From JAGMDK01 sp023128695 (GTDB lineage Bacteria > Planctomycetota > Phycisphaerae > UBA1845 > Fen-1342), in contig DAOVQG010000122.1 in assembly GCA_030628805.1 (NCBI GenBank), positions 1 to 12,402 on the forward strand: a stretch of 12,402 nt of DNA, written 5' to 3'. The position numbers and the translations under genes are program-made. Below the pieces are notes generated by a model that worked only from the letters and a program-made list of their open reading frames with translations, was not told the origin of the DNA and did no database searches. This document shows positions 1 to 7,252 of this stretch, piece by piece. The first letter of the stretch is position 1, and every line of letters begins with the position of its first letter.

Positions 1-2
1 AA

Positions 3-68
3 GAGCTTGAAGACGAGCTTGAGGACGAGCCGCGGGCTTCAGCCCGCGCGGTCGATCGTAGCGCATAA
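3..68 (+). CDS. Possible 3' end of an upstream gene (partial, cut by window edge)
   Basis: Reading in frame 3 from the window edge gives 21 codons and a TAA at 66-68. The first nine residues alternate acidic residues and leucine (ELEDELEDE), which looks like a protein tail. A basic/alanine stretch encoded by the first hairpin repeat follows (31-48). The 12-nt near-duplication GAGCTTGAAGAC / GAGCTTGAGGAC lies in this frame. Too little is present to name the protein, and it could be non-coding. If real, the gene is + stranded and converges on the metallophosphoesterase, and the repeat has extended its C-terminus, as happens at the end of lysS in this window. Confidence 0.25.
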   Translation, partial: ELEDELEDEPRASARAVDRSA

Positions 69-286
69 TGGTTCCTCTCCTGCGGGACACCGCGCGGGCT
101 AAAGCCCGCGGCTCTTCGGAGAACACCGCGCGGTCGATCGTGGCGCATAATGGTTCCTCTCCTGCGGGACACCGCGCGGGCTAAAGCCCGCGGCTCTTCG
201 GAGAACACCGCGCGGTCGAACGTGGTGCATAATGGCTCATCTCCTGCGGGACACCGCGCGGGCTTCAGGCTCGCGGCTCTTCGGAG
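31..286. repeat. Tandem 82-bp repeat with GC-rich hairpin cores
   Basis: A motif containing GCGCATAATGG recurs at 61, 143 and 225 (GTGCATAATGG in the last), giving a period of exactly 82 bp. Each unit carries a hairpin: CGCGGGC and GCCCGCG arms around a 4-nt loop at 31-48 (loop TTCA), 93-110 (TAAA) and 175-192 (TAAA), with a decayed copy at 257-275. The middle two units are almost identical and the last is degraded, consistent with recent tandem duplication. The array fills the space up to the stop codon of the minus-strand metallophosphoesterase, so transcripts from that gene would read into it. It may act as a terminator or mRNA-stabilising element; this is inference. Confidence 0.85.
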
Positions 287-287
287 T

Positions 288-1127
288 TCACGCGAACACC
301 GTATGACGCAAGGTTTCGACCGGCCGCTCGGCCTCGAACAGCACGGCCTGCAAGCGATCGTGACTCTGGCCCGGATTGATGCACAACGTCTCGCCCACGC
401 GGTCGATAAAGCTCTCGGATATCTCCGGCGCTTCGTGTACATGGCCGTGCAACGAAACCAGCGGCTGCCGCTCCTCGATGAAGTGGCGGACCGCCCGGGA
501 TCCAATCGGGTACGAAACGTTCGGCAGCCGATCGAGATTGGATTCATAAGGCGGTGCATGGGCGACGAGGATCCATGGGTTCGCAACGGGCTCCGCCTGC
601 TCCAGGTCTTGGGCAATGGTGGGCCGGCGGCCGAAGTGCTCGGCCAGATCCACCGGCCGCAGCCGTTGCCCAACCGGGTCCCACGCCACGCCGGCAAACT
701 TCGGGATCGGGTCTTTGGGCAGGTCCAGCCGTTCGAAGTCTTTGGCCCAATGGGGTGAGGGCGGGGCGCAGGGGTAGCCGAGGAAGGCGACCCCCTCACG
801 CTGCCACAGCCGCCGATGGTCGAGCAGGACGATCCGGCCGGCGTCGTGGTGGGTCTGGAGGGCGTCTTGGGCGGGGGCCAGATCGTGGTTGCCCAGGATG
901 CAGGCGACGGTTAGCCGCGGGACGGCCGCCTGCCAGGCCGCCACGCGCTCCATCAGTTCGTCTACCATTGACGCAACCTGTGGGGCGGCCGGTTCATCGA
1001 GGTCAACGTCCCGCATCAGGTCGCCGCCGAGGATTACCAGGTCCGGCGTCTCGGCCCGCAGGAGGTCCGCGAGTTGGTCGTACAGTTTTCCATTACCGTG
1101 GATATCGCTGGTGAAACAAATTCGCAT
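288..1127 (-). CDS. Calcineurin-like metallophosphoesterase
   Basis: Predicted 279-aa cytosolic metal-dependent phosphoesterase; no signal peptide or membrane segment is seen. The metal-binding signatures of the calcineurin-like superfamily are all present in order: D8-x-H10 (SDIHGN), GGD36, GN80-H81-D, H190 (VAHAPP) and GH229-x-H231 (HGHVHE). The active site therefore looks intact. The open frame extends upstream to 1514, but that part overlaps the phosphorylase on the other strand and precedes the SDIHG motif with unrelated sequence. The ATG at 1127, placing the first metal motif at residues 7-11 as is usual, is chosen although no strong Shine-Dalgarno is visible. Substrate is unknown: the superfamily includes phosphodiesterases, phosphatases and nucleotidases. 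It is divergent from the glucan phosphorylase, with 119 bp between starts. Its stop lies against the 82-bp repeat array. Confidence 0.88.
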   Translation of the reverse strand: MRICFTSDIHGNGKLYDQLADLLRAETPDLVILGGDLMRDVDLDEPAAPQVASMVDELMERVAAWQAAVPRLTVACILGNHDLAPAQDALQTHHDAGRIVLLDHRRLWQREGVAFLGYPCAPPSPHWAKDFERLDLPKDPIPKFAGVAWDPVGQRLRPVDLAEHFGRRPTIAQDLEQAEPVANPWILVAHAPPYESNLDRLPNVSYPIGSRAVRHFIEERQPLVSLHGHVHEAPEISESFIDRVGETLCINPGQSHDRLQAVLFEAERPVETLRHTVFA

Positions 1128-1246
1128 CGCGCCAGGTCCGCCGCGTCGAAGGTCGCTGAACACTTCAATAGGCTGTATTCTTGACGCGCTCGGCGAGGTT
1201 GTCGAGCGCTTCAGCGGCGAGGTCCCGAGCCCGGCCAACAAGTTTG

Positions 1247-3373
1247 ATGCCCACACGCAATACTCGACATGCCGACCGTCGCCGAACGCAACGCGATGTC
1301 TTTCAGCGCCTCGACGCCTTGGCACGAAATCTGTGGTGGACCTGGAACCCCGCTCCGCAACGGCTCTTCGCCGCCCTCGATCCGGTCCTCTGGGAAGCGA
1401 CCAATCACAACCCAATTCGCACCCTTGCCGAGCTGCCGGCTGAACGGCGAGCATTGTTGCGGCACGATGAAGCATTCTTGACGTTGTTACACGAGTGCGA
1501 GCGGCAACTAGCACACTACCTGTCGGCCCAGACGTGGTTCCAGCGCACCGCGACGCCGAAGCAGAAACGTATGCGGGTCGCGTATTTCTGCGCCGAGTTC
1601 GGGCTGCACGAGTCTTTCCCGCAGTACGCCGGCGGGCTGGGTATTCTGGCCGGCGATCATCTCAAGTCCGCCTCCGACCTGGGCCTCCCCCTGGTAGGCG
1701 TCGGGTTACTGTACCGTTGCGGCTACTATCGCCAGGAGTTGCGGCGGGACGGCACGACGCGAGCCGTCTTCCCCCGGCACGACCCGGCCGACTGGCCGAT
1801 CGAAGACACGCGCCACACCGTCATGCTACCGCTTGGCAAGCGAAAGGTGCGGGCTCGCATCTGGAAAGCACAAGTCGGCCGCGTTCCGCTTTATCTGCTC
1901 GATAGCGACCTGCCCGCCAACCGCCCCCGCGACCGCCTGCTGACCGAGCGCCTCTACGGCGGCGACCAGGAAACCCGCCTCCAACAGGAAATCCTGCTCG
2001 GCATCGGCGGCGTCCAAGCCCTTAACGCGCTCGGCGTCCGCGCCACGGTCTTCCACCTCAACGAAGGTCACGCGGCGTTCTGCACACTCGAACGGCTGCG
2101 CGTCTTGCGGGACAAGGGCGTGTCACTGCCCCGGGCGATGCAGCGGGTGCGCGCGTCGAGCGTATTCACGACGCATACGCCGGTGCCGGCCGGGCATGAT
2201 CGATTCCCGCCGACGCTGTTCAACAAGTACCTCGGTCCGCTGGCGGAGAACCTGGGGATGAGTCGGACGGAGTTGCTCGGACTGGGCCGTGAAAATCCGC
2301 GCGATCGGAGCGAGCCATTTTGCATGACTGTCCTCGCGCTGCGTCTGTGCGGACGCTGCAACGGCGTTTCAAAGATACATGGTCGGGTTTCGCGCGAAAT
2401 GTGGCTGCGCGTCTTCGACACCGACAAGCCTGGAAACGTTCCGATTACTCACATAACCAATGGCATCCATACGGCAACGTGGCTGGCGCCCGAGATTCGG
2501 CCGCTATACGACCGTTATCTGAAGCCGCGTTGGGTCGGAGCGTCGCCGACGGATGATTGCTGGCAACGCGCCGACCGTATCCCGCCGGCCGAGCTTTGGC
2601 GTGTGCGCGACCTGCTCCGCCGCCGTCTGATCCACTTCATCCGGCAACGGCTCTCGCAGCAGATTCAGCGCCGCTGTGAACCAATCAAGGAGTTATTAGC
2701 GGCGTTGGAAACGTTTGATGAAGCTGCTCTGACCATTGGCTTCGCTCGGCGTTTCGCCACCTACAAGCGCGCCCCGCTGATCTTCCGCGACACAAAACGA
2801 CTGGCGGCGATTCTCGGCGAACCTCGGCGCCCGGTCCAACTCGTTTTCGCCGGCAAGGCCCACCCCGCCGACGCGGACGGACAGGCCTTCGCGCGGCGAA
2901 TCTACAAGCACGCCCGCTCGAGCGGCTTTCGCGGGCGAGTCGTCCTGCTGGAGGATTACGACATGCACGTCGGCCGCCTGTTGACCGCCGGCTGCGACGT
3001 GTGGCTCAACAACCCCCTCCGCCCGCAAGAAGCCTCCGGCACGAGCGGCATGAAACCCCCGCTGCACGGCGGGCTCAACTGCTCGATCCTCGACGGCTGG
3101 TGGCCGGAGGCGTACAACGGCCGCAACGGCTGGGTCATCGGCGACGGCACGGAGGCTCGTACTCACGCCGCGCAAGACCGCAACGATGCCGAGGCGATCT
3201 ACGGCTTGCTCGAAAGCGAGATCGTCCCCCTTTTCTATGATCGCGATCGCAACGACGTCCCGCAACGCTGGGTTCGCCGGATGGTCGCGTCGATGAAGAC
3301 GATTTGCGGCCGCTTCAACACGCACCGCATGTTGGCGGAGTACCTCCAGCTTTATCAATCCACCCCAAAGTGA
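1247..3373 (+). CDS. glgP: Alpha-glucan phosphorylase (GT35, GlgP-like with N-terminal DUF3417)
   Basis: Predicted 708-aa PLP-dependent phosphorylase that releases glucose-1-phosphate from glycogen or maltodextrin in the cytosol. The N-terminus has the LARNLWWTWNP signature of the DUF3417 type, the family of shorter alpha-glucan phosphorylases. Further conserved blocks in order are AYFCAEFGLHES, QYAGGLGILAGDHLKSASDLG, HLNEGHAAF, TTHTPVPAGHDRF, NGVSKIHGRVSREMW, ITNGIHTATW and RFATYKRAPL. EASGTSGMK follows, whose lysine (about residue 603) is the expected PLP Schiff-base residue. All key blocks are intact and the length fits the family. The frame is open back to 1181 (codon ATG), but the ATG at 1247 leaves a shorter leader before the first conserved block; neither has a clear ribosome binding site. 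The stop codon abuts an inverted-repeat array. No other glycogen genes are in the window, so the gene looks monocistronic. Confidence 0.93.
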   Translation: MPTRNTRHADRRRTQRDVFQRLDALARNLWWTWNPAPQRLFAALDPVLWEATNHNPIRTLAELPAERRALLRHDEAFLTLLHECERQLAHYLSAQTWFQRTATPKQKRMRVAYFCAEFGLHESFPQYAGGLGILAGDHLKSASDLGLPLVGVGLLYRCGYYRQELRRDGTTRAVFPRHDPADWPIEDTRHTVMLPLGKRKVRARIWKAQVGRVPLYLLDSDLPANRPRDRLLTERLYGGDQETRLQQEILLGIGGVQALNALGVRATVFHLNEGHAAFCTLERLRVLRDKGVSLPRAMQRVRASSVFTTHTPVPAGHDRFPPTLFNKYLGPLAENLGMSRTELLGLGRENPRDRSEPFCMTVLALRLCGRCNGVSKIHGRVSREMWLRVFDTDKPGNVPITHITNGIHTATWLAPEIRPLYDRYLKPRWVGASPTDDCWQRADRIPPAELWRVRDLLRRRLIHFIRQRLSQQIQRRCEPIKELLAALETFDEAALTIGFARRFATYKRAPLIFRDTKRLAAILGEPRRPVQLVFAGKAHPADADGQAFARRIYKHARSSGFRGRVVLLEDYDMHVGRLLTAGCDVWLNNPLRPQEASGTSGMKPPLHGGLNCSILDGWWPEAYNGRNGWVIGDGTEARTHAAQDRNDAEAIYGLLESEIVPLFYDRDRNDVPQRWVRRMVASMKTICGRFNTHRMLAEYLQLYQSTPK

Positions 3374-3592
3374 TGTAGCGTCCGGGCCCCGTACCGGACG
3401 AAATGTAGCGTCCGGGCCCCGTACCGGACGTCTCACCGGCACGATGCCGGTACCACAAGGAGTGTATGGCACCGGCTTCCAGCCGGTGGTTCGGCCGGTA
3501 CGGAGCCCGGCCGCTACATTGCCGTCTCGGCCGGTACGGAGCCCGGCCGCTACATTGGCCGTCTCGGCCGGTACGGCGCCCGGCCGCTACAT
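3373..3592. repeat. Head-to-head arrays of a ~28-bp GC-rich repeat between convergent genes
   Basis: Two forward copies (3373-3400 and 3403-3430; core GTCCGGGCCCCGTACCGGAC) are followed by three reverse-complement copies (3492-3519, 3528-3555, 3565-3592; core CCGGTACGGAGCCCGG). Forward copies end in CGGACG and reverse copies in CGGCCG, so the two arms have diverged by class. Two small hairpins sit between them: CCGGCA/TGCCGG (3436-3450) and CCGGCT/AGCCGG (3472-3486). The first copy begins at the last base of the glgP stop codon. Lying between convergent genes, the folded RNA from either strand could act as a bidirectional terminator; that role is inferred. Confidence 0.85.
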
Positions 3593-3617
3593 ACCGGAAG
3601 CCAATTGTGAAGAAGGG

Positions 3618-4562
3618 TTAGAACCTGACCTTGAAGAACGGCAGGCACAACAGCGCGGTGATCATCGATATCTCGAGGAAGTAGAGTATCCACCAATCGG
3701 CTCCGTAGATCCAGGAATCCACACTGCCGTAGAGGATCTCAATTGACTGCACCGGCGAATCGGCCGGCAAGGGCGACTCGATGGGATGCAGGATTTGCGA
3801 GGTCCACCGCCGCCCCGGGCGTTTGGCGCTGACGCGCTCGAAGTTCTCGCTGACGACCAACTCCTTCTCGACCACCGTCCCGTCCGTGTCGAAGTGCAGC
3901 GTATGCCGCCCCGGCTCACCGCCCCGGACCCGCCACACCAACTCCCCGTCGCCGGCGACCGGCCCAACCACCTCCACCAGCCCGGCGCTGGCTTGGAGTA
4001 AGACTTCCGGTGGATCGTTGAACTCCGGATTGAGGCACACCTTGATGGTCGTCTGCTCGTCCGGATACAACGGTCGCCACTGATAGCGGGCACCCATCTG
4101 CGCGAAGATCGGCAACAGCAAAACGACCAGAATCACAATCGGCCGCAGCATCAGCCACTGCCAGCGTAGCAAAGCAGCAAATAATCGCCGTTGCGATCGG
4201 AAGGCTACTCGGATGTCATCCTTATAGAGCTTGAGCGCCAGCAGATTGGCCGTCATCGTGTCCCGTGCCCGCCCGATCGCCGTTTGATTCGACGTGTAGC
4301 GGAACGCGATCAGCATGAACACTCCGCAGACCGCCGACAGCACCGTCAGCCCCAGCCACACCGGCAACGGCGAGAGCACGGCGTACACCCCGTCGCAGCT
4401 CCACGTGCAGATCGGGTTCACCACCGCAAACACCGGCGAAAGCACGGGATTCAGCACCATATCCAGGAACTCGAACACTCCGCCGAAGAACGCCTTGATG
4501 ACGTCCCACAGCCAGAGGCCCGCATTCCCGGCATTGATGAGCAGCCAGTTGACGGCGGCCAT
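3618..4562 (-). CDS. YidC/Oxa1-like (EMC3-like) integral membrane protein of unknown function
   Basis: The 314-aa protein has three clear hydrophobic segments, at about residues 66-88, 138-156 and 287-309, plus a weakly hydrophobic N-terminal region (5-50). Between the first two lies a charged helical stretch (about 90-135, including RARDTM and LYKDDIRVAFRSQ). A hydrophobic segment, a charged hairpin and a second hydrophobic segment is the arrangement of YidC/Oxa1/EMC3-type insertases. A soluble, probably beta-rich domain of about 115 residues (165-280) follows, predicted on the outer face, and a C-terminal membrane helix. I have no recognised name for it; similar unnamed proteins exist in planctomycetes as far as I recall. 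It is the last gene of the minus-strand phosphodiesterase cluster, separated from the RHH-like gene by 252 bp of repeats. No Shine-Dalgarno precedes the ATG. Confidence 0.75.
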   Translation of the reverse strand: MAAVNWLLINAGNAGLWLWDVIKAFFGGVFEFLDMVLNPVLSPVFAVVNPICTWSCDGVYAVLSPLPVWLGLTVLSAVCGVFMLIAFRYTSNQTAIGRARDTMTANLLALKLYKDDIRVAFRSQRRLFAALLRWQWLMLRPIVILVVLLLPIFAQMGARYQWRPLYPDEQTTIKVCLNPEFNDPPEVLLQASAGLVEVVGPVAGDGELVWRVRGGEPGRHTLHFDTDGTVVEKELVVSENFERVSAKRPGRRWTSQILHPIESPLPADSPVQSIEILYGSVDSWIYGADWWILYFLEISMITALLCLPFFKVRF

Positions 4563-4574
4563 TACGTAATTATC
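4561..4574 (-). promoter_or_regulatory. Candidate leaderless -10 box and palindrome over the start of the YidC-like gene
   Basis: Reading the minus strand, GATAAT (4574-4569, five of six matches to TATAAT) is followed by exactly 6 nt and then the ATG at 4562, so transcription would start at or near the A of the start codon. No Shine-Dalgarno is visible. The 10-bp perfect palindrome ATTACGTAAT (4561-4570) covers the start codon and part of this box and could be an operator. No good -35 is seen. This is speculative. Confidence 0.25.
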
Positions 4575-4632
4575 CGTTTATGCCAGACGTACTAAACGTA
4601 GGTAGTTAGTAGTACGTTACACCTCTATTAAC

Positions 4633-4721
4633 GGTTGGGTGGCCCATCGCTTTGGCGTTGGGGGACGCGAATAATCAGCCCATTCGTGTCCCCCAACGCT
4701 AAAGCGATGGGCCACCCAACC
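4633..4721. repeat. Long inverted repeat, 40-nt arms and 9-nt loop
   Basis: Arms at 4633-4672 and 4682-4721 are complementary over 40 nt with only two mismatches; the arm starts GGTTGGGTGGCCCATCGC. Both mismatches place G opposite T on the + strand, so + strand RNA would still pair throughout with G-U wobbles, while minus-strand RNA would have two A-C mismatches. It lies between the RHH-like gene and the YidC-like gene, both on the minus strand. It could be a palindromic mobile repeat (MITE- or REP-like) or a processing or attenuation structure. No flanking target-site duplication is obvious. Confidence 0.9.
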
Positions 4722-4763
4722 AGAACCCTGTGTTGCAGCCGAGGACCGCACGGTGCTCATCCC

Positions 4764-4806
4764 CAATCGTCAATCGTCAACCGTCAACCGTCAATAATCG
4801 TCAATC
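4764..4806. repeat. Heptamer repeat tract (CGTCAAT/CGTCAAC)
   Basis: The tract is built from 7-nt units of the form CGTCAAT or CGTCAAC: consecutive units at a 7-nt step, a 10-nt step at the TAAT interruption, then a last copy. It begins just downstream of the long inverted repeat and ends 8 bp before the stop codon of the RHH-like gene. Simple tandem repeats of this kind vary in copy number by slippage. No function is evident. Confidence 0.7.
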
Positions 4807-4814
4807 CCCGGTTT

Positions 4815-5000
4815 CTACTCCAGGTACCCAAGCCCCTTCAGCCGTTCGATCACTTCTTTTTCGTTGTCCGCCGTTTCGACTTTGCTCAGCTCTTTCTCGA
4901 TGATGTGAATCATGAACTCCTCGGGCGACGAATATCCCGCGACCTGCGAAACCTTCTTGACGCGGTCGTATAGGTTGTCGTCGATCTTGATCTTTGCCAC
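4815..5000 (-). CDS. Small ribbon-helix-helix-like protein (61 aa)
   Basis: It begins MAKIKIDDNLYDRVKKVSQ, a short beta-strand-like segment followed by a helix, then GYSSPEEFMIHIIEKEL, a second helix. This is the pattern of Arc/CopG-type ribbon-helix-helix proteins, which bind DNA as dimers. The C-terminus is charged and ends ERLKGLGYLE, a motif I recall at the C-termini of sulfatase and phosphodiesterase-family proteins. The start codon is GTG at 5000, supported by an ideal ribosome binding site (AAGGAG, 6-nt spacing). It lies 171 bp downstream of the Tat-exported phosphodiesterase gene on the same strand, so it may regulate or accompany that cluster. No toxin partner is adjacent, so an antitoxin role is less likely. 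DNA binding is inferred from the predicted fold only. Confidence 0.72.
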   Translation of the reverse strand: MAKIKIDDNLYDRVKKVSQVAGYSSPEEFMIHIIEKELSKVETADNEKEVIERLKGLGYLE

Positions 5001-5006
5001 GCACTA

Positions 5007-5012
5007 CTCCTT
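5007..5012 (-). promoter_or_regulatory. Shine-Dalgarno site fixing a GTG start
   Basis: On the minus strand, AAGGAG is followed by 6 nt and then GTG GCA AAG at 5000. There is no ATG in frame nearby, so this site decides the start of the RHH-like gene. Confidence 0.7.
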
Positions 5013-5058
5013 CGTGATCCAGCACAGTGTTTCATGCGGATTGCGTCTTATCCTAGCT

Positions 5059-5134
5059 GGTGGGGCGGGCGTCCCTGCCCGCCAGTAGCGGGCGTCTCTG
5101 CCCGCCAGTAGCGGGCACGGAGGCCCGCCCCACC
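5059..5134. repeat. GC-rich direct and inverted repeat cluster
   Basis: Outer 12-bp inverted arms GGTGGGGCGGGC (5059-5070) and GCCCGCCCCACC (5123-5134) enclose direct repeats of a 23-bp unit: 5067-5089, 5090-5112 and a shorter third copy at 5113-5129. Each unit has GGGC and GCCC ends and can itself fold. It lies between the Tat-phosphodiesterase stop and the RHH-like start, so a transcript across the cluster would contain a strong structure here. Confidence 0.8.
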
Positions 5135-5148
5135 TTGAATCGTCGCTG

Positions 5149-5170
5149 GACCGAGAATCCCTTCTCGGTC
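5149..5170 (-). terminator. Hairpin immediately after the Tat-phosphodiesterase gene
   Basis: A perfect 9-bp stem (GACCGAGAA with TTCTCGGTC) and 4-nt loop lies one base after the TGA of the minus-strand phosphodiesterase. There is no T-tract behind it, so it is not a canonical intrinsic terminator. It may stop transcription weakly, or protect the 3' end of the two-enzyme message and separate its expression from the downstream RHH-like gene. Confidence 0.5.
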
Positions 5171-5171
5171 C

Positions 5172-7247
5172 TCAGGCCGGCGACGTAAGCACGTTTCTGC
5201 CGGTCATGTTGTGCGGCACTTTGAGGCCGAATTCTTCCAGAATCGTCGGGGCCAGGTCGATCAGCGCGGGCGTATTGTGCCGGATCGGCTGGTTGCTGAA
5301 AAGCACGCCGGGCAGTTCTCCGGTGGCCATGCAGTGGTCGGCGCTCCAGGCCTTGCGGTTGTCACTGAAGACCCGCTTGCCGATCGAGCCCAAGGCGGTC
5401 GACCACGAGCACCGATAGCCGCGTCGATAGCCGATGATCAAATCCGGGGCCCGTCCTACAAACGGACCGGTATACGCCTGATCGCTGCGGTGGACCTCGG
5501 AAATCACCGGCGGGTCGTCCGGCGCCTCCGGATCACGGACCGCCAACAGCTTTTCACGCAACTCCTCCAGCAAGGCGTCCTTGTCGGCCGGATTGACGAT
5601 CCCGTCCCGCTCGCGGCCTCTGAGGTTCACATACAGGCCGTTGAGCCCCAATCCGTAGGCCCGCGTTTGGCTCCAGTCGACCAGTCGCCGCGCGCGCCCC
5701 ATCCGGATCAGCGAGTCGCAATCGGACGGCCCCACGTAGCCCTCCTCCCGCAGCCACGTGTTCAGGTTGAACTGGCGGCGGAAATTGCAAAAGCCGTGGT
5801 CCGACAGCACGAGAATGGTCGCCTCGTCACCGTACTTTTGCAGCAAATCGCCGACGACGGCGTCCATCTTTTCGTACAGCTCCGCGAGCACGCCCATGTA
5901 CTTCCTGGCATCCTCCGGCGAGCGCGTCGGGTGCGGCTCGTCGGAGTCCCAATAGAACATGTGCGCCTGGAGATCGGTGCTGGAGAAATAGAAGAACAGC
6001 AGGCCGTCGTCGTAGTGCCGCAGGGCGTAGTTGAGCAGGTTCATCCGCTCCTGCAAGACATAGTCGGCCTGCACCCGGTATTCCGCATCGGTGAAAACCT
6101 TATTCGAGAGCGCTTTGTGGTCCTCCTGAAAGCCCGTCGTGGCGAACAGTCCCAGCTCGTCGTAAATGCCCGTCACGAAATCCGCCGGCTCGCTGACCTT
6201 CTGCTCCCCCGGCTCGGAGGGATCGATATTTAGCGGCGAGACATACAGCCGAAAGTGCGGGCTGACCTCTTGCAGGAAGAAGCGGCAGATGCCGATGACC
6301 TCCTCGTTGGGCAGGAACGAGGGCATCTCCAGCGGGAAGCGTACCTGATACCACCCGCTCCACTCGCCGGCTTCCAGCAGTATCGTCTGGCCCTGCAATT
6401 CGATCCGTGCCAACGCGGCCCGCGGATCGCGATAGACCTGGAACTCCACTTCCATGTCCTGCGGCTCTTTCAGCAGCGTATTCAGCGGGCCCGTCAGCGT
6501 GGCCGTGGCGGCGTTGTTCTTGAACACCAGCGGCTTGTGCTTGCCGCCGCTCTTCTCCTTCGGCTTTCGCAGCCGCGAGGAAAAGAGTTGATAGGTCCCG
6601 TAGCTGCCCAGCAAGTCCGGCGTGCCCATCCCGCTCAAACAACACTGGTTGCCGCGCGGCGAAGCACTCGGCGGGTAGTTCGATGGTATGTCATAAAACC
6701 ACGACGGGATGCCGGCTTGGTCCAGGTAATCCCAGAACGGCGTCCCCTCGCGGCGCAACAGCGTCTGCGTCACGCTGTGGTTAAACGGCCAGAAACTCAG
6801 CGGAATTCTGTGATCCCCGACTTCCCAGCCCTCGTCGGACTCGACCGTCTGGGCCGCGGAGTAGAACGGCGAGCACTGCTTGCCGGGCTCGCGGTGGATG
6901 AAATCGAAGATGCCGTGCTCGCCCGCATCCGCGCCCGTGATGAAATTCGCCCAGGCCACCGGGCTTTGCGGCGGGATGCTGGTGCCGAGTCGCGAGTAAC
7001 CGCCGGCCTGGCGCAGACGGTTCAGGTTCGGCAGCCGGCCCTGATCCATCATCTGTTCGCTGAGTCGCGGATCCAGGCCGTCGATGCCCAGAACAATGAC
7101 TTTCTTGCCTTTCGCGCCTGATTTTCCGCGTCGCGAGCCGGCGGCGTTGCATCCGCCATATATACAAACCACCGATGCCAGACCGGTGGCGCCCGCGACC
7201 TGAATAAACCGCCTTCTGCTGATATTGTAGTTCTTCTTCCGTGCCAT
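5172..7247 (-). CDS. Tat-exported alkaline-phosphatase-superfamily protein (type I phosphodiesterase-like)
   Basis: The 691-aa protein starts with a twin-arginine signal (SRRRFIQVAGATGLASVV, residues 10-27), followed by IYGGC with a cysteine at residue 33. A lipoprotein is possible, although tyrosine at -3 is unusual. The metal-site residues of the type I phosphodiesterase/nucleotide pyrophosphatase family can be placed: GIDGLD (D56), the nucleophile position in PPQSPVAWANFITG (S95, serine), STDLQAH, LSDHGF and ADHC. The C-terminal LAPTILEEFGLKVPHNMTGR is typical of sulfatase-like folds. The substrate is unknown. A GTG at 7256 overlaps the TGA of the upstream paralog, but the ATG at 7247, which has GGGAG upstream with 10-nt spacing, is chosen; the choice changes only three residues. 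It is translationally linked to the paralog, and a hairpin follows the stop. Confidence 0.85.
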   Translation of the reverse strand: MARKKNYNISRRRFIQVAGATGLASVVCIYGGCNAAGSRRGKSGAKGKKVIVLGIDGLDPRLSEQMMDQGRLPNLNRLRQAGGYSRLGTSIPPQSPVAWANFITGADAGEHGIFDFIHREPGKQCSPFYSAAQTVESDEGWEVGDHRIPLSFWPFNHSVTQTLLRREGTPFWDYLDQAGIPSWFYDIPSNYPPSASPRGNQCCLSGMGTPDLLGSYGTYQLFSSRLRKPKEKSGGKHKPLVFKNNAATATLTGPLNTLLKEPQDMEVEFQVYRDPRAALARIELQGQTILLEAGEWSGWYQVRFPLEMPSFLPNEEVIGICRFFLQEVSPHFRLYVSPLNIDPSEPGEQKVSEPADFVTGIYDELGLFATTGFQEDHKALSNKVFTDAEYRVQADYVLQERMNLLNYALRHYDDGLLFFYFSSTDLQAHMFYWDSDEPHPTRSPEDARKYMGVLAELYEKMDAVVGDLLQKYGDEATILVLSDHGFCNFRRQFNLNTWLREEGYVGPSDCDSLIRMGRARRLVDWSQTRAYGLGLNGLYVNLRGRERDGIVNPADKDALLEELREKLLAVRDPEAPDDPPVISEVHRSDQAYTGPFVGRAPDLIIGYRRGYRCSWSTALGSIGKRVFSDNRKAWSADHCMATGELPGVLFSNQPIRHNTPALIDLAPTILEEFGLKVPHNMTGRNVLTSPA

Positions 7248-7252
7248 TGGCC

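Noticed and set aside
1128..1514. N-terminal extension of the metallophosphoesterase frame
   Set aside because: It runs antisense through the start of the glucan phosphorylase, shows no family similarity, and the SDIHG metal motif normally lies near the N-terminus.
4815..5000. Antitoxin of a toxin-antitoxin pair
   Set aside because: The RHH-like fold would fit, but no small toxin gene is adjacent; the neighbours are phosphodiesterase and membrane-protein genes with repeats between.
5149..5170. Canonical rho-independent terminator
   Set aside because: The stem is perfect but no T-tract follows on the minus strand; it is kept only as a hairpin with an uncertain role.
5211..7121. Long + strand open frames opposite the Tat-phosphodiesterase
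   Set aside because: They are antisense shadows of a GC-rich gene, with arginine/proline-rich translations and no recognisable motif.
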